A DNA stretch of 64,000 bases from Telmatactis stephensoni (lineage: Eukaryota > Cnidaria > Anthozoa > Actiniaria > Isophelliidae). Both the position numbers and the translations under genes were made by a program. The notes under the pieces are model-generated. The model saw only the letters and a program-made list of their open reading frames with translations, made no database searches and was not told the DNA's origin. This document shows positions 11,379 to 22,699 of the stretch, piece after piece; position 1 is the stretch's first letter, and each line of letters begins with the position of its first letter. The stretch lies in the NCBI GenBank assembly GCA_029948255.1, contig JALIZF010000935.1, forward strand, positions 48,210-112,209, read 5' to 3'.

Positions 11379-13189
11379 CATAACGAGCCTCATGCCCTTA
11401 GCAACCGCAAAATCTCCGACAGATCGGTAAAGATTCTTTACCCATCTGTTGGGGGTCTAGCTGATCAGAAGCAACAACTCATTTATAGCTAATTTAACAT
11501 GTTTTTGTTACAATTTTGCATGAAATAGTATTTTGGACTAGTGAGAAACTTGCTGACCCGAAATAAGAATATTATTCGTGTGTTTTGAGCAACTAAAGCT
11601 TTTTCAGCAGAACAGCAGGACCTCTTGTTTAACAAACATGTCATACTTGTCAATTGACACCATCTTTTGCCAAAAACCAGGCTTTCATTCAGAAAAGATT
11701 ACAACAACAAAGCTAAATCGCAAACTCAAAAAAAAATAAAACTTTCTTTAACTCTCGTCCAAGTCGTTCAGATAGACTTAAGTAGAAGACTGCTGAATTA
11801 CAACAACCGGCCACCGTAAGCGAAGATCTCAGCAGTACTATAGAAGTACATCAATCCGAAGTCAGCGCAAATTTAGATTTTATATTATAATTCCAGTTCT
11901 GTACAAAGACTGAGGACTTTTATGCTAATAAAGCTATTTTGATTACTGAAACGAGCTTCAAGTACTGCTTTCTAACATATTATAGTCTTTTTCACCCAGC
12001 AATTCGAATAGCTGGATGGACCAGCTAGGCATAAAGAAAATATTTCTTTGCACCCGAAGCACTCAGGCAGTGCACTTTCAAATAGCCAGGACTTCATGCT
12101 GGATGGACCAGCTAGGCACAAAGAGAATTTCTTTGCACCCGAAGCACTCAGGCAATGCACCTACCAATTCAAATAGCCAGGACTTCATGCTGGATGGACC
12201 AGCTAGGCATAAAGAAAATATTTCTTTACACCCGAAGCACTCAGGCAATGCACTTACTTCAAATAGCCAGGACTTCATGCTGGATGGACCAGCTAGGCAT
12301 AAAGAAAATATTTCTTTACACCCGAAGCACTCAGGCACTGTACCTACCAATTCAAATAGCCAGGACTTCATGCTGGATGAACCAGCTAGGCACAAAGAGA
12401 ATTTCTTTGCACCCGAAGCACTCAGGCAATGCACCTACCAATTCAAATAGCCAGGACTTCATGCTGGATGGACCAGCTAGGCATAAAGAAAATATTTCTT
12501 TACACCCGAAGCACTCAGGCAATGCACTTACTTCAAATAGCCAGGACTTCATGCTGGATGGACCAGCTAGGCATAAAGAAAATATTTCTTTACACCCGAA
12601 GCACTGTACCTACCAATTCAAATAGCCAGGACTTCATGCTGGATGAACCAGCTAGGCACAAAGAGAATTTCTTTGCACCCGAAGCACTCAGGCAATGCAA
12701 CTACCAATTCAAATACTCAGGACTTCATGACCAAACGGCAATACAACTGTTACCTCCTTGTCGCGCGTCGATCGAGCACATCTCAATTTGTACGCCATTG
12801 TCGTCTCGCGAGAATTGATGTGGATATTTCGAAATAATTAATTGCAGAACATAGAAACTTTTTACCACATAAAGTACTATTCAACATGTACCAAAACGTT
12901 TGAGGGTTCTTTTGCTCAACCACTCTATTCATAGTTAGGGACCGATCTAAAGCACGAACACTGCTCAAACATGACCGAAGATGAATGGACTTATATTTCA
13001 ATTTTGCGCCAAAATCCTGACGTAGCTCCCAAAAATAACACGGAAAACGTAACTGCGTATGTATGCTGTTGAAAGAATAATCCCTCGGCAATGTCAGAAC
13101 GTAACCGCAATTAATCAGATTATGACGTTGCTCCGTAGCAACCAGTACCCCTGCTGTTTTAAAAATCAAGTCGGCTGCGGCTCGTTATG
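11379..13189. mobile_element. 1.8-kb TIR element inserted in the transposase exon
   Basis: Begins cataacgagcc (11379-11389) and ends ggctcgttatg (13179-13189), an 11-bp perfect terminal inverted repeat. The dinucleotide GA lies on both sides (11377-11378 and 13190-13191), a possible target duplication. It separates two halves of one DDE transposase reading frame. The interior carries an eight-unit minisatellite and no recognisable protein, so it looks non-autonomous. Confidence 0.7.
12008..12718 (+). repeat. Minisatellite of eight ~90-bp units
   Basis: Eight copies of a unit containing ccagctaggca, cacccgaagcactcagg and tagccaggacttcatgct, each 82-93 bp. Copies start near 12013, 12101, 12190, 12280, 12372, 12464, 12554 and 12641. 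Small variations (cataaag or cacaaag; presence or absence of ctaccaat) alternate between units. Open frames across it are produced by the repeat and have no recognisable domain. Confidence 0.9.
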
Positions 13190-14017
13190 GATGAAGTTAA
13201 AGCTTGGTTTGACTAACTTAGATTTGGCTATCAGATTTGTAATTTCACAAGCCAGGGTATCAAACATTATAAACTCATGGCTCTCTTACTTGTACAGTTT
13301 TTTTGGGAAGCTTAAGATATGGCCACATCGCAATATTATCATTCAGCAAATGCCTTTGAAATTCAAGGAGCAGTATCTATCAAATATAATCATCATTGAC
13401 TGTACAGAGTTGAAGATAGGATGTCCTTCATCATTGCTTAAACAGTCTGAAACCTACTCAAACTACAAGTCCACAAACACAGTGAAAGGCTTAGTAGGTG
13501 TTGATGCAAAGGGAGGAATCATGTATGTCTCTCATTTATATACAGGGCTTATTTCTGATAAAGAAATTGTCAAAAGAAGTGGTTTTATGAAACTCTTGAA
13601 AAGCAAAATAAAAGTTGGAGATATTCTGGCTGGAGATAGCATTATGGCTGACAAAGGGTTTGACATTAGTAGTGAGCTATCTGAGATTGGACTAAAATTG
13701 AACATCCCTCCTTTTATGGGAGACCAGTCTGCATTTAGTGAGGATGATGTAATTAAAACCCAAACAATAGCCCAGCATAGAATTCACATTGAGAGAGCTA
13801 TAGGCAAAGTAAGGAGGTTTTTAATATTCTCCAAAAGACTGCCCGTCAGTATTTTGGGCAATGGTAATCAGTTGTGGAGTGTTTGCTGCATGCTTTCTAA
13901 TTTTATGGATCCCATATTGGACTAGAAATTTATAAAATAAAAGATAAATGAAAACGAAAACAACAAAATATAAGTGTACAGTGTGTAATTCTCTATTTTT
14001 CTCTAAACTATTTGTAT

Positions 14018-16373
14018 TTAAGTTGACAGTTGATTGTTCAGGTACTTTATACAGTGCTTATCATAGAAATATTTCATCTTAGGGAGAACAGTATCCTCCC
14101 AATAGAGGGAGTCAAAGTATATTCGTTCTACATTCATGCTCCTAGATCCAGACAAATACACAACAAAATCACACCAGCTCAGACCTGATAATGCAATTTG
14201 GCCCTGAACTTGTGCATAATAGCCATAATTATGTTCTTTTTTAAGACGTACAGCACCATTTACATTGTGGCAAATGAACTTGTCATCCTGACAGGCCTGG
14301 GGGATAGTTGAATTTCGCCAGCTGAATGGGCATTTGATTTCAATAAGTCCAAAACAGTTTTCCTCTGTGGGATCAAATACTTTACCATCTGGGCTTGCTC
14401 CCAGGTAGGGATATTTAGGATTAACAAGCAATCCACTTTGATATACTGAAACAAGGGGGTGTACTTTTTTCTGCATCTTACGACAGTATATTGTTCTTGC
14501 TAAAGTTTCGTTGTTTTTTCCATGTCTTACTGACTGGACATGAGATAAGTCTTTGCTTTGGAATATACTTTCCATGAAAGAATCTGAAGGTTTTTGCTTT
14601 CTTGCCAAAACTCGACCAAAGTTGGATGCTGTTAATCTAAGTTTCCTCTCTTTTTTCCACTCAGCACTATGTGACTGCTGCACAGTACATTTTTGAATTT
14701 TTTGGGCTTCCAAAGAGGTTATTGTAATTTTTTCAAAAAGCTGACGAGCTTGGACAGAAGAGTTTTCATTAAGTGAGATTGTTTCTGGATCATTTTCATT
14801 TGTGACAGGTAGGTCTGGAAATGTTTCAATGGCCTTGCCGTGGTTTTCTGGGGGTAACAATTTGGCAACAGACCTCTCCAGGTTGAAATATGATTTGCTC
14901 TTTTGATCTGATAACTGATAACCCAGATAGGCTCCAAGTGGCACATTGCCCATCACAGTGTTGATATTCTGGGATTACTTTGATCACTCAAAAGATATGA
15001 AAAGGGAGGGACTTTACTTTCATTTCCCAACTTTTCACAGATTCTAGACACTTCTGTCTTATTGACCTTAGATTTCTTTGTGGCATCATACAAGTTGCAT
15101 TGGACTGGTCTTCTCTTTCTAACTTCATCTCTGTCTTTGCTGGCTTTTGCAAAAAACACATTTCATTACTGGCTGTGGCTCTATAGCTTCCTGTCGAGGT
15201 TTGTGCCACTCCTGAGGAAGGCTAGTGCATGTTTTGTCTGCAGCTATCTCTTTTACTCCAAGTAATGTCCAATGAATAAGCAGATAGAGCACTGCAAATA
15301 CATGGTTGCAGTGTCCTCCAGAACTAAAATTAAAAGTGAAACCTTTATGATTTATATCATTAGACATCATATTATAAACTTTTATATCACAAATAAATAA
15401 TATATATAACTTTGATTTGCCGTGTGTAACATTTCAGTAATTTCAGTAGAACTGCACATTTCCATTGTTAAAAAAATGAAGCATTTCAAAACCATGCAAT
15501 AAAATGGAAAAGAATTAGAAAATAAGGTGGAAATTTATAAAAAACAAAAAAATAGATACTAAATAGATGTACTAGATTACGGGATGTTTATACAATAATA
15601 TAAAGATATAAATGCTTTTTCTTTTAGAAACTATTTACTCGATTAGTAAACACACTAAAGTATGGTATTTCGGGTGGGCAAAAACTGTAAAGCAAAGATC
15701 GAGAAAATAGTAGTGAACGAACTTCAAATTCAAGGTGAAAATTTCAATTTGAGAAACAGTCGTACGTAGTACACACTCAACTTCTTGAGTTCTTGCTCGA
15801 CTTTGAACATTATTAGTCCTGAAAAACTCTTCACAAATAAAACAATAATTCACACACAATATACTTAAGCTTACTAAAATAAATAAATAAATAAATAAAA
15901 AACAAAAAATAATAACTACGTACGTATGAACTACATAGCTTGCATCGCTACATAGCGATCTCTACGAATCGTGCGTATTTACTTTGAGTTTTGCAACTTT
16001 AAAAATGGACTTTTCAGTGGCTTCCTGTCTATTTATTTATCAAAACTTACCCAGCCTTACAGGAACAATGTGCCCTGGCTACTTGGCCATCTGCTTTCAA
16101 TTCTAGGTGTAGTGAATGGGGATCAGAACTCTTTTTTTGACTTCTTTTCGACTTGCCTTTCACGAAAACAGAACTTGGGTGGATGGCAGTTTCGCCGACA
16201 TAAACATCTCTTATATAGTTTTCAACAAAATATTTATACCCTTTTGGCCCTATATTTTCTTTCCCACATCCTTTCAGATGGGACGTTAGGTGTATAGATG
16301 TGATTTTGGGTAAATTTTCAAGGTTTTTTTTCCACTCGACAGACGTAACATGATACCATTTTGCAGTCGCCAT
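14018..16373 (-). pseudogene. SWIM zinc finger / YqaJ exonuclease-like protein of the transposon
   Basis: Exon 1 runs from MATAKWYHV at 16373 to about 16050 and ends AHCSCKAG. Exon 2 resumes near 15330 with GGHCNHVFAVLYLL. Together they give the CxC...CxH pattern of a SWIM finger. The C-terminal part (14956 to 14018) is a YqaJ-type nuclease: RLTASNFGRVL, then GASPDGKV, FGLIEIKCPF (Glu and Lys of the nuclease core) and YYAQVQGQ. Two reading-frame breaks are visible, one in a T run near 15155 and one near 14955. The gene faces the transposase gene and belongs to the same element. Confidence 0.8.
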
Positions 16374-16430
16374 GATTGTGTTTGTTTACCCAATTCAGAT
16401 CACGTGATCCCAAGGCTGAAGCGGTCTATT

Positions 16431-18621
16431 CCGGTCACTTCAGAATTGTGTTGTTGTTTTGTTTTTGTTGGGAAGGGAATGAAGAAATTTGTGCAAAAAA
16501 AGACGTGTAAATGTTAAATTTGGCATTCCATTCTACAGCATGTGTATTTTCCACGGTCTGAAGACTTTCCTTAAGAAGGCTGAAGCGTTTTTCAGTGATT
16601 ATTGTGGATTTAGAGGATCGTGAACTTTGTAAGCCGTTGCTCGAAATGACGAAGAAACAAGATCAAAGACGACCGCCGACGATATTTTATGGCGATCCTA
16701 CTCGTAAACTTTTATTCCTAAGGATATAATATATAGCCTAAGCCACACAACAATTGTTGAGCGACATACTTTACATACCCATATCGAGATTCAGGGTACA
16801 TGGCCGGAGAACGGCGTTTTGAAAAACTTTGGTTGGTGAATGAAGCACATGCAAAATCAAAACTTCAAACTTTGTTGATTCGTATTTACAGAGGAAAAAA
16901 ATCGCGACGGATAACAAGAAACTTTTCATATTTCTTTATATAATAGAATTTTACGAGCGCGCGATCTGATTGGTCAATTAGCCATACTTTATCAGAGTAC
17001 AAATAATAGAAGTGACGTCACAAAATCAAAATCTTTCACTCACAATCTTTGTTGTGAGTCCTTCAAGCCTATTTCATTCGCAAAATAAGCAAAAATTTAT
17101 TCAGTAAACACAAGAAAATTTATTCCATTATTGCACAATCCCTGCCGACCAAGTCCAAACAAGTGAAAATTCCCGCCATTTTCTGTTAGCGGACGCGCGC
17201 GTTTGTACACCCGAACAGCGGGAAAAGGTAATGCGATGAAAGAAAAGCAAACCTCTTTGCTTTTAAGTTGATTTTTACGCAAATAACACGGAAAAAAGAC
17301 AGCAAATGTAAATTAAATGACCTTCAGGTTGTGGGTTTCAAGGCAAAGCTGACGTCTTCTATAAACTGGAACCAAAACTTTTGGAGCTGTAAAATATAAT
17401 TTGTGAGCTTTTTCGATCGAGTATTTTGGATGTTTGTCGAGGAGCTACAGTCTTCACTCAACTTTGTAAAAGCAAGAATGCACTTAAATCTGAGTCTGAG
17501 ACTCATTCAATATTTCTACGATTTCTGAAAACAACAATTGGAAGTCAACATGCTTGTTGAAGGCGACGACAAGAAGTTTCTTTACTTATCAGAATCCATT
17601 TTTGTACCGATAAGTGCGCCTCGCCAACTTTCAAGATTCTGGATGTAAACCTCAGTTTGGATCATGTCAGGCAAGATAGATTTTGGGAAATCTAATCACT
17701 GGTTCAAAATAAATGAGGTAATTTAATGAATTACGTAGAATAAAACACTATAGAAAAACTATTTTTTGCATAATTTTGACGATATGATAGTATCCTGTGA
17801 AATTTTGTCGATTCATTAACTTAATGTCGAAAGACGCGCGCTCTGTTTACCTAAATTTTTATTCTCAGTTTTGCTTTCTTTGCTCGTAAAATTATATTAT
17901 ATAAAGCAAATAAATAAGGCTAGGCTGTGGTTTATACTCTGATGAAACACTCCTGAAGCTGTAAAACACTCAAAAAGCTATAGAAATCACTCGCCTACGG
18001 CTCGTGCTTTCTATAACTTTTTTCGTGTTTTACAGCTCCAGTCGTGCTTCATCAGAGTATAAACCACAGCCTAGCCTTATTTATTTGTTAAATAACAAGA
18101 ATCATATGAACTTATTATTATTATTTTTCCCAAAACTGAAGTCATATCCGTATATTGAACCAAAAATGGGACAATTTACTCACCTGTAGTTTGCCGTAAA
18201 TCAATCATAAGTTTGACAAAGTTTCAAAGACAATTATCCGAAAAAGTGCAAAAATCTTGTGTGGTTTTTATGAGAACTAAGCCACGTAGGACTGGCTCAG
18301 CGGTAGTACTTACTGGGACTGAATGGAAGAGTTCTCACATTCAGGTAAGCTGAAAAATTTCGTGAACGTTTTGATAGTTGGAGTTTGTTAGTTCGTACGC
18401 GCCATGTCGCGTTAGTCGGCTTACAAAGTTCACGATCCTCTACATCCACAAAAATCACAGTGAAACACTTCAGCCTTCATAAGCAACGTCTCCAAACCAT
18501 GGAAAATACAAACGCTGTAGAACAGAATGCCAGATTTAAAATTTACACGTCTATTTTTGCACAAATTTCTTCATTCGCCTCCCAAAAGAAACTAAACAAC
18601 AACACATTCTGAAGTGACCGG
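16431..18621. mobile_element. 2.2-kb element with ~200-bp inverted repeats in the transposon end
   Basis: 16431-16640 and 18418-18621 are inverted copies, both starting ccggtcacttcagaat at the outside and sharing tggaggatcgtgaactttg-like sequence inside. It splits the right terminal repeat of the ISL2EU-like element: gcggtctatt stops at 16430 and the matching gaccaatca resumes after 18624. No protein is recognisable inside. A further foldback pair (16940/17905) is nested within it. Confidence 0.75.
17905..18092. mobile_element. Hairpin MITE
   Basis: Long imperfect palindrome. The arms contain aggctaggctgtggtttata and its inverse, with ctcgcctacggctcg at the loop. The same loop word occurs in the hairpin near 33960, so both probably belong to one family. 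Confidence 0.75.
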
Positions 18622-18682
18622 AAGTGACCAATCAAAGCACTCGTTCTCAGTCCCCCAAACATTTGCCACAGACCAGGTTGAA

Positions 18683-19790
18683 ATAAAAAGCAAACAAAAT
18701 CATAGTTTGAGTACGAACTGTGCCGCCTGCCGAAAAATTATACTGGCCGTGCCGAACCGCTACGGCCCCGCTGGCCGAAACGGCATCAAAAAAGCGTATT
18801 AAGTTTAAGTTTGGTGGCTATCATGAGTACTTTTATGGAGTAATTTATTTTACTAGCCATTTCTAATAGAAAGTGAAGTGCTGCGAGCAAAAACAGCTGG
18901 TGTATCCACGTTAGCAGAACTGTTCCCCTAAAACTCACGAAAGTACACCGCTTTCTCTGATATATATGAAATGTTTCTTGTCTATCTCCTGTGCGTTGTG
19001 TGACGAACACTGCTAGTTGACCTTCAAAACATAATTCTCCAGGATCAGTGTTGGACACACACAGTTCAAAATATTTAGCACTTTGAGTAAAGCAATTTTC
19101 AGGAATTTTTCAAACAATCACAAACGGCTAGCGTTGGCAATGATTATAAAACTAACTGATTTTAAAAGCTATAGTTGTACGTTGCATCATGGTCGAAGAT
19201 GCCGCGTTGTCTACTGTACTATTTGACGCTTTAGATCAAACGAATGATAAATACAATTCCATCACATACAAAGTATAAAATTTTCTTTCATAGAGTAACC
19301 AAATATATTGCAGAGATTCTCAGCGCGACCTCACTTCATACTTATTATCTTGGCTTGAATTGATTCGGCCCGTAGACGAGCTTCGATTCGAACAGTAACA
19401 CGCAAAATGACCCGTAACAGAACATTGCCCTCTCGAAAAAATATCACTTAGCATTTTGTGACTTTCTTTATACTTCGAGAAACATAAAACCTCTCGAATG
19501 GAATCGCACAGGAATCCCAATTCATCCCTGTGACGTCAAGGTTCGCCATGAACATACCACCGTACATAAAAATCGAGTTCGCGGATCAATATTAAGGTGA
19601 CGTCATTAATCGCACAGGAATCCCACACCAAGAATAGTGTTGCTGCTCGCTTCGCTCCCAGCAATTAATAGCGATATTTGGTTCATAGAGAAACTTCTTT
19701 CATAATTTGTACATATTTAACAGATGTAAGGAAGTTACAAACGTAAATTAGCAATATGTATAAAAAATATCATCTTTAAAACAGTGAATT
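18683..19790. other. Non-coding stretch with one dispersed repeat
   Basis: Positions about 18820-18945 read in reverse match about 57175-57275 (ttctgctaacgtggatac..., ctcgca, tttcactttcta). This marks a shared repeat of unknown family. The remainder has no recognised gene. Confidence 0.5.
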
Positions 19791-20035
19791 GCTCATTAGC
19801 TCAAGCGGTTCGTTGCTGGCTCGAGTTCCAAAGTTCGTGGGTTCGATTCCCGGGTGGTACATATAACTTTTCTTTTTTTTTTTTTTTTTCTTTTTTTTTC
19901 TTTTTTTTCCTTTTTTTTACATTCTACAACTTGGACACATATTCCTTAATTTCTCAGATAGCCTACAGAGAAGTTTTCTTAGTACACAAAATATATTTGA
20001 AAGGCTTTAGCCTTTAGGCTTTTTTTCAGTGACAA
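19791..20035 (+). mobile_element. tRNA-headed SINE
   Basis: A tRNA-like head at 19791-19860 has an A box (tagctcaagcgg at 19797) and a perfect B box (ggttcgattcc at 19840) at tRNA spacing. The acceptor-stem halves do not pair, so it is not a functional tRNA. A T-rich block and a body (attctacaacttggacaca...gcctttagcctttaggc) follow. The body recurs in reverse at 34490-34610. Confidence 0.7.
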
Positions 20036-20097
20036 CGCGTCAATTGACAGCTTGAAATACAATAGCTATATATTGAATTAATGTTGATAATTTTTAC

Positions 20098-20428
20098 TTT
20101 TGGCTACCTGACAAACCACACCAGCAAAATGTTTATACGTGCAGCTAGACGATACCTTCCACCACCCGTTATGACGACACTCTGCAATCGACTTTTCGTT
20201 ACCAGTGCATCGCACATAATACATGAGCATTTTTGTTGTTGGTTCTCCTTCAATGTACAGAATTCGATTTACAGCTGCTTTGTAGCCAAGCATTCGACAG
20301 ATTACGTGAGCCTCGTTCATACCCCAGTTACCAATACAGACTGCCCCCCAGGTCCCTTGGTAATAAATTTCCACTTGACCAACATGGCTTACATTAGTTC
20401 CCACTAGTTTTACTTTAATCCCTTTTTC
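20098..20428 (-). CDS. SRCR domain exon, type B (intact)
   Basis: Single-exon SRCR domain of 331 nt, read from a phase-0 acceptor (tttcagag before GAAAAAGGG) to a donor AAAA|GTAAAA in phase 1. Residues include IKVKLVGTNVSHVGQVE, GAVCIGNW, HVICRMLGYKAAV, YVRCTGNEKSIAEC, GWWK and FAGVVC. Six cysteines are present. An alternative acceptor two bases upstream (tttcag) would change the entry phase. I prefer phase 0 because other B copies conserve gag|GAAAAA even where cag is lost, and because it matches the candidate linker exon. Confidence 0.85.
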
Positions 20429-20516
20429 CTCTGAAACGCACAAATAGGTAATTTATCAAACAAGGTTTCGGAAGAAATTGACATTGGGAAGAAGTTTCTT
20501 AGTTTATGTTCTGTTC

Positions 20517-20560
20517 GTTCCTGCAGCTAAATGAACCTGAACTGGTGGATGAGTTGTAGA
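20517..20560 (-). pseudogene. Relic of the first strand of an SRCR type A exon
   Basis: The reverse complement carries the start of an A exon (VHPPVQVHLAAG-like) and its acceptor region but nothing after it. Equivalent relics occur just upstream of other B exons (25123 and 48883). Confidence 0.6.
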
Positions 20561-20730
20561 TTTAACAAAGTCAACCTAGATATGTACTGGTTACGCATAT
20601 TTTATATATAGAGAGATTACTCAATGGAAAATGCGCGCATATGATTTTTATGCACGAATTGAGAAGTAACAGAAAACGAACGAGTGAACGCAGCGAACGT
20701 AATTTATTTATTTCAAAGATACTGAGGTGC

Positions 20731-20940
20731 AACAAAAATGCTCATGTGGAATTTGCAGTGCACTGGTAACGAGAAGTCAATTGCAGAGTGTCGTCACAAC
20801 GGATGGTGGAAGGTATCGTCTAGCTGCACGTATAAACATTTTGCTGGTGTGGTTTGTCAGTTAGCCAAAGGTAAGGATTAACGGCATTAATTCCATATAT
20901 AGCTATTGTATTTCAAGCTTTCATACATAGATACTGAGAT
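20731..20940 (+). pseudogene. Inverted partial copy of a type B exon with flanking intron
   Basis: On the + strand, MWNLQCTGNEKSIAEC, HNGWWKVSSSC and FAGVVCQLAK lead to a donor AAAG|GTAAGG at 20871. Intron sequence follows that matches the intron after the B exon at 20098-20428 read in reverse. The first half of the domain is absent. It forms an inverted repeat with 20041-20250 around a loop of about 480 bp. Confidence 0.8.
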
Positions 20941-20999
20941 TTTGAAATTCCAAATTTTTAATAATTTTATCTCATGTCGAAATGTCAGGTTGTATTATA

Positions 21000-21354
21000 G
21001 AGATAATATTAGATAATCAAAAATTAAAGTATTCTAAGTAAACACTCTGTCATTGACAAATACTTAGTTTTATGTTTTCCCCTGGCAAATTAAAAGACCT
21101 CAAATTCAGTCTAAAAATTTGAAAATGCTTAAGTGGTTCGTCCAATCATAAACGTGAACGATGTTTTTTCACTAGTGAAAAACGTCTTTCACGTCTCTGA
21201 TTGGCTAATACTAGCGCACGAACGAAAATTTACTAAATGAAATTTTAGTGCCTAAATCTCAGTGTCTATGAAATAAAAGTAAATCCCAAATCCAGAATTT
21301 ATAAAAAACAATTTCTCCTGCTGTAAATCTTGTCAAAATCAAAAACAAAAATAT
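21000..21354. other. Non-coding stretch with a short inverted repeat
   Basis: Holds acgatgttttttcactagtgaaaaacgt at about 21160-21187, a short palindrome next to a ctctgattggct word typical of MITEs here. No gene is supported. Confidence 0.4.
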
Positions 21355-21637
21355 CTTTTTGTTTATCCTTAACGTTCAGAGTAGCATTACTACTAATATC
21401 TCCGAGCTAGACTCACTCACACTCACTACCACTATACATTCGATATACAACACTCAACTCACATTATTTTTGCTGAGGGAGGAAAAACCGGAGAAAAACC
21501 CTCGTGACATGGAACGACAAATCAAACAAACTCAACTCATATTATCCAGCGTCGGTCCGGGCTGGGACTCAAACACCGGACCACAGTTGTGAGAGGCGAG
21601 TGGCTTAATTAACCACTAAGCCACCCATGCCACCTCA
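21355..21637 (-). mobile_element. tRNA-headed SINE (second family)
   Basis: Read on the minus strand, an A-box-like tggcttagtgg (21613-21623) and a degenerate B box gtttgagtccc (21564-21574) are followed by a body ending aaggataaacaaaaagata. The body recurs at 49288-49450 in the same orientation. Confidence 0.7.
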
Positions 21638-21762
21638 AAAAAATTGAATACAAAGAATGCTACAGTATGTACATCTGTAAGCTTGATTTTGTTAATTCAG
21701 TAAATTTATTAACAACGGCAAAACTATATTTGTTTAACTTTTGAAATGTTATAACTTCTTAC

Positions 21763-21890
21763 CTTTATCTACCTGACAAACCACACCACCAAGATGTTTA
21801 TACGAGCACCAGACCACATTTTCCGCTATCCCACAACCATCACGTCACACCATGCACCCATTGACTTTTCTTTAATCCGATGCAATATCC
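21763..21890 (-). pseudogene. Degraded SRCR type B exon 3' end
   Basis: The reverse complement ends CSYKHLGGVVCQVDKG with a good GGTAAGA donor. Upstream the domain is scrambled (QWVHGVT) and truncated, and a (CAA)n tract follows. Confidence 0.7.
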
Positions 21891-21949
21891 CACGACGGGG
21901 AAGGCAAGAGATAACCGAATAATAATAAAAAAGAAGCAAAGCAAAACAG

Positions 21950-22010
21950 AACAACAACAACAACAAAGAAACAACAACAACAACAACAAAAAAACATCAA
22001 CAACAACAAA
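21950..22010. repeat. (CAA)n microsatellite
   Basis: Imperfect CAA/ACA triplets. Similar tracts lie at 25240-25330 and 49009-49060, each beside decayed SRCR sequence. Confidence 0.85.
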
Positions 22011-22392
22011 TAGTACAATTAAGGGACTGTGCAATAATTATCAGTAGGAGGGGGGCTGAAAAACCAGAGGGGGGCCATAAGGTAGAATTGATGCTAAGAT
22101 AGGGGGACTCAAGGTAAATATATCATTTGACAGAGAGGGGGGGGGGGTCACGTTTATTTAAAATGCACATGGTCAAGTGAAAATTCCCTTGAAATAAAGA
22201 ATATGGACATAAACATAATCAGTGTAACAAATATTACAATATATTTGATAAATATATCAAAAGTCCGCAATAAACGTCAATTTTGAGTCAGTTATAAAGC
22301 TAATTTAACTGATCTTTAGTGCAACTGAAGTCCCAAACTAGTTAATTCTTTCGCTTCCCCGATAAAACAGTGGGGGAGAAATAAATCAAGAA

Positions 22393-22689
22393 TCAAAAAT
22401 AAAGTTTCCTCGTTGATTGATTGAGTATTCCATAAATCGATGGTTTGTAGTCATTGTTTATAGGATCAGCTCCTCCCAGGGACCTAAAGATAATAGAAGC
22501 TCTTTTCCTTCTTTTCTGTGAAGCTGTAACCCTTCTCCTTGATCTTAATTGCTTTATTCTCTGCTCCTTTATCTTTCTGGCTTCTGATGCTTTAGATTGT
22601 GAGTCAATGTGATAAGCACTGCGGTACTTAGCAAATGCAGAGTTTAATTCTTCAATGAGGCGGTCAACATCTTTCTGAATACCAGACAT
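22393..22689 (-). CDS. Hypothetical 98-residue basic helical protein
   Basis: Open frame from ATG at 22689 (MSGIQKDVDRLIEELNSAF) to TAA at 22393. The middle is strongly charged (ARKIKEQRIKQLRSRRR, then KRRKR) and probably helical. The C-terminus is NNDYKPSIYGILNQSTRKL. No family is recognised. A poly-G/C run lies just upstream. It could be a small gene, an exon of a larger one, or a transposon remnant. Amino-acid composition looks more protein-like than neighbouring chance frames. Confidence 0.35.
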   Translation of the reverse strand: MSGIQKDVDRLIEELNSAFAKYRSAYHIDSQSKASEARKIKEQRIKQLRSRRRVTASQKRRKRASIIFRSLGGADPINNDYKPSIYGILNQSTRKLYF

Positions 22690-22699
22690 TATATATAGT

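Larger units (their letters stand above)
10285..13925 (+). pseudogene. THAP-domain DDE transposase, interrupted
   Basis: Exon 1 (10285-10380) starts MVHCCCVRECNNN and ends at GTGAGT. Exon 2 (10484-10967) continues the THAP zinc finger (VCSAHF) and the NAIPSLF box that closes it, then an acidic linker, ending at AGAG|GTAAAT in phase 1. Exon 3 starts at 11217 after cag and keeps that phase. It is cut near 11378 by an inserted element and resumes at about 13190 with MKLKLGLTNLDL and a helix-turn-helix-like stretch. The DDE_Tnp_4 catalytic core follows: IDCTEL (first Asp), ADKGFD (second Asp) and HIERAIGKVRR (Glu). The stop is TAG at 13923. The role is cut-and-paste transposition. The 1.8-kb insertion makes this copy inactive unless spliced out. 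Confidence 0.8.
10121..18676. mobile_element. ISL2EU-like DNA transposon with THAP/DDE and SWIM/YqaJ genes
   Basis: Terminal inverted repeats begin ctggtctgtggcaaa at 10121 and end with the inverse, tttgccacagaccag, at 18676. GTTGAA flanks both ends (10115-10120 and 18677-18682), a candidate 6-bp target duplication. Inside are two convergent genes: a THAP plus DDE transposase on + and a SWIM plus YqaJ exonuclease-like gene on -. This pairing is known from ISL2EU elements. The copy is dead: the transposase is split by an insertion at 11379-13189, the YqaJ gene has two frameshifts, and the right terminal repeat is split by a 2.2-kb element at 16431-18621. Confidence 0.8.

Noticed and set aside
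12016..12818. Repeat protein encoded by the 12-kb minisatellite
   Set aside because: Open in several frames on both strands, unit lengths are not multiples of three, and it lies inside a transposon inserted in another gene.
19791..19860. Functional tRNA gene
   Set aside because: A and B boxes are good, but the acceptor stem halves do not pair and a SINE body with another genomic copy follows.
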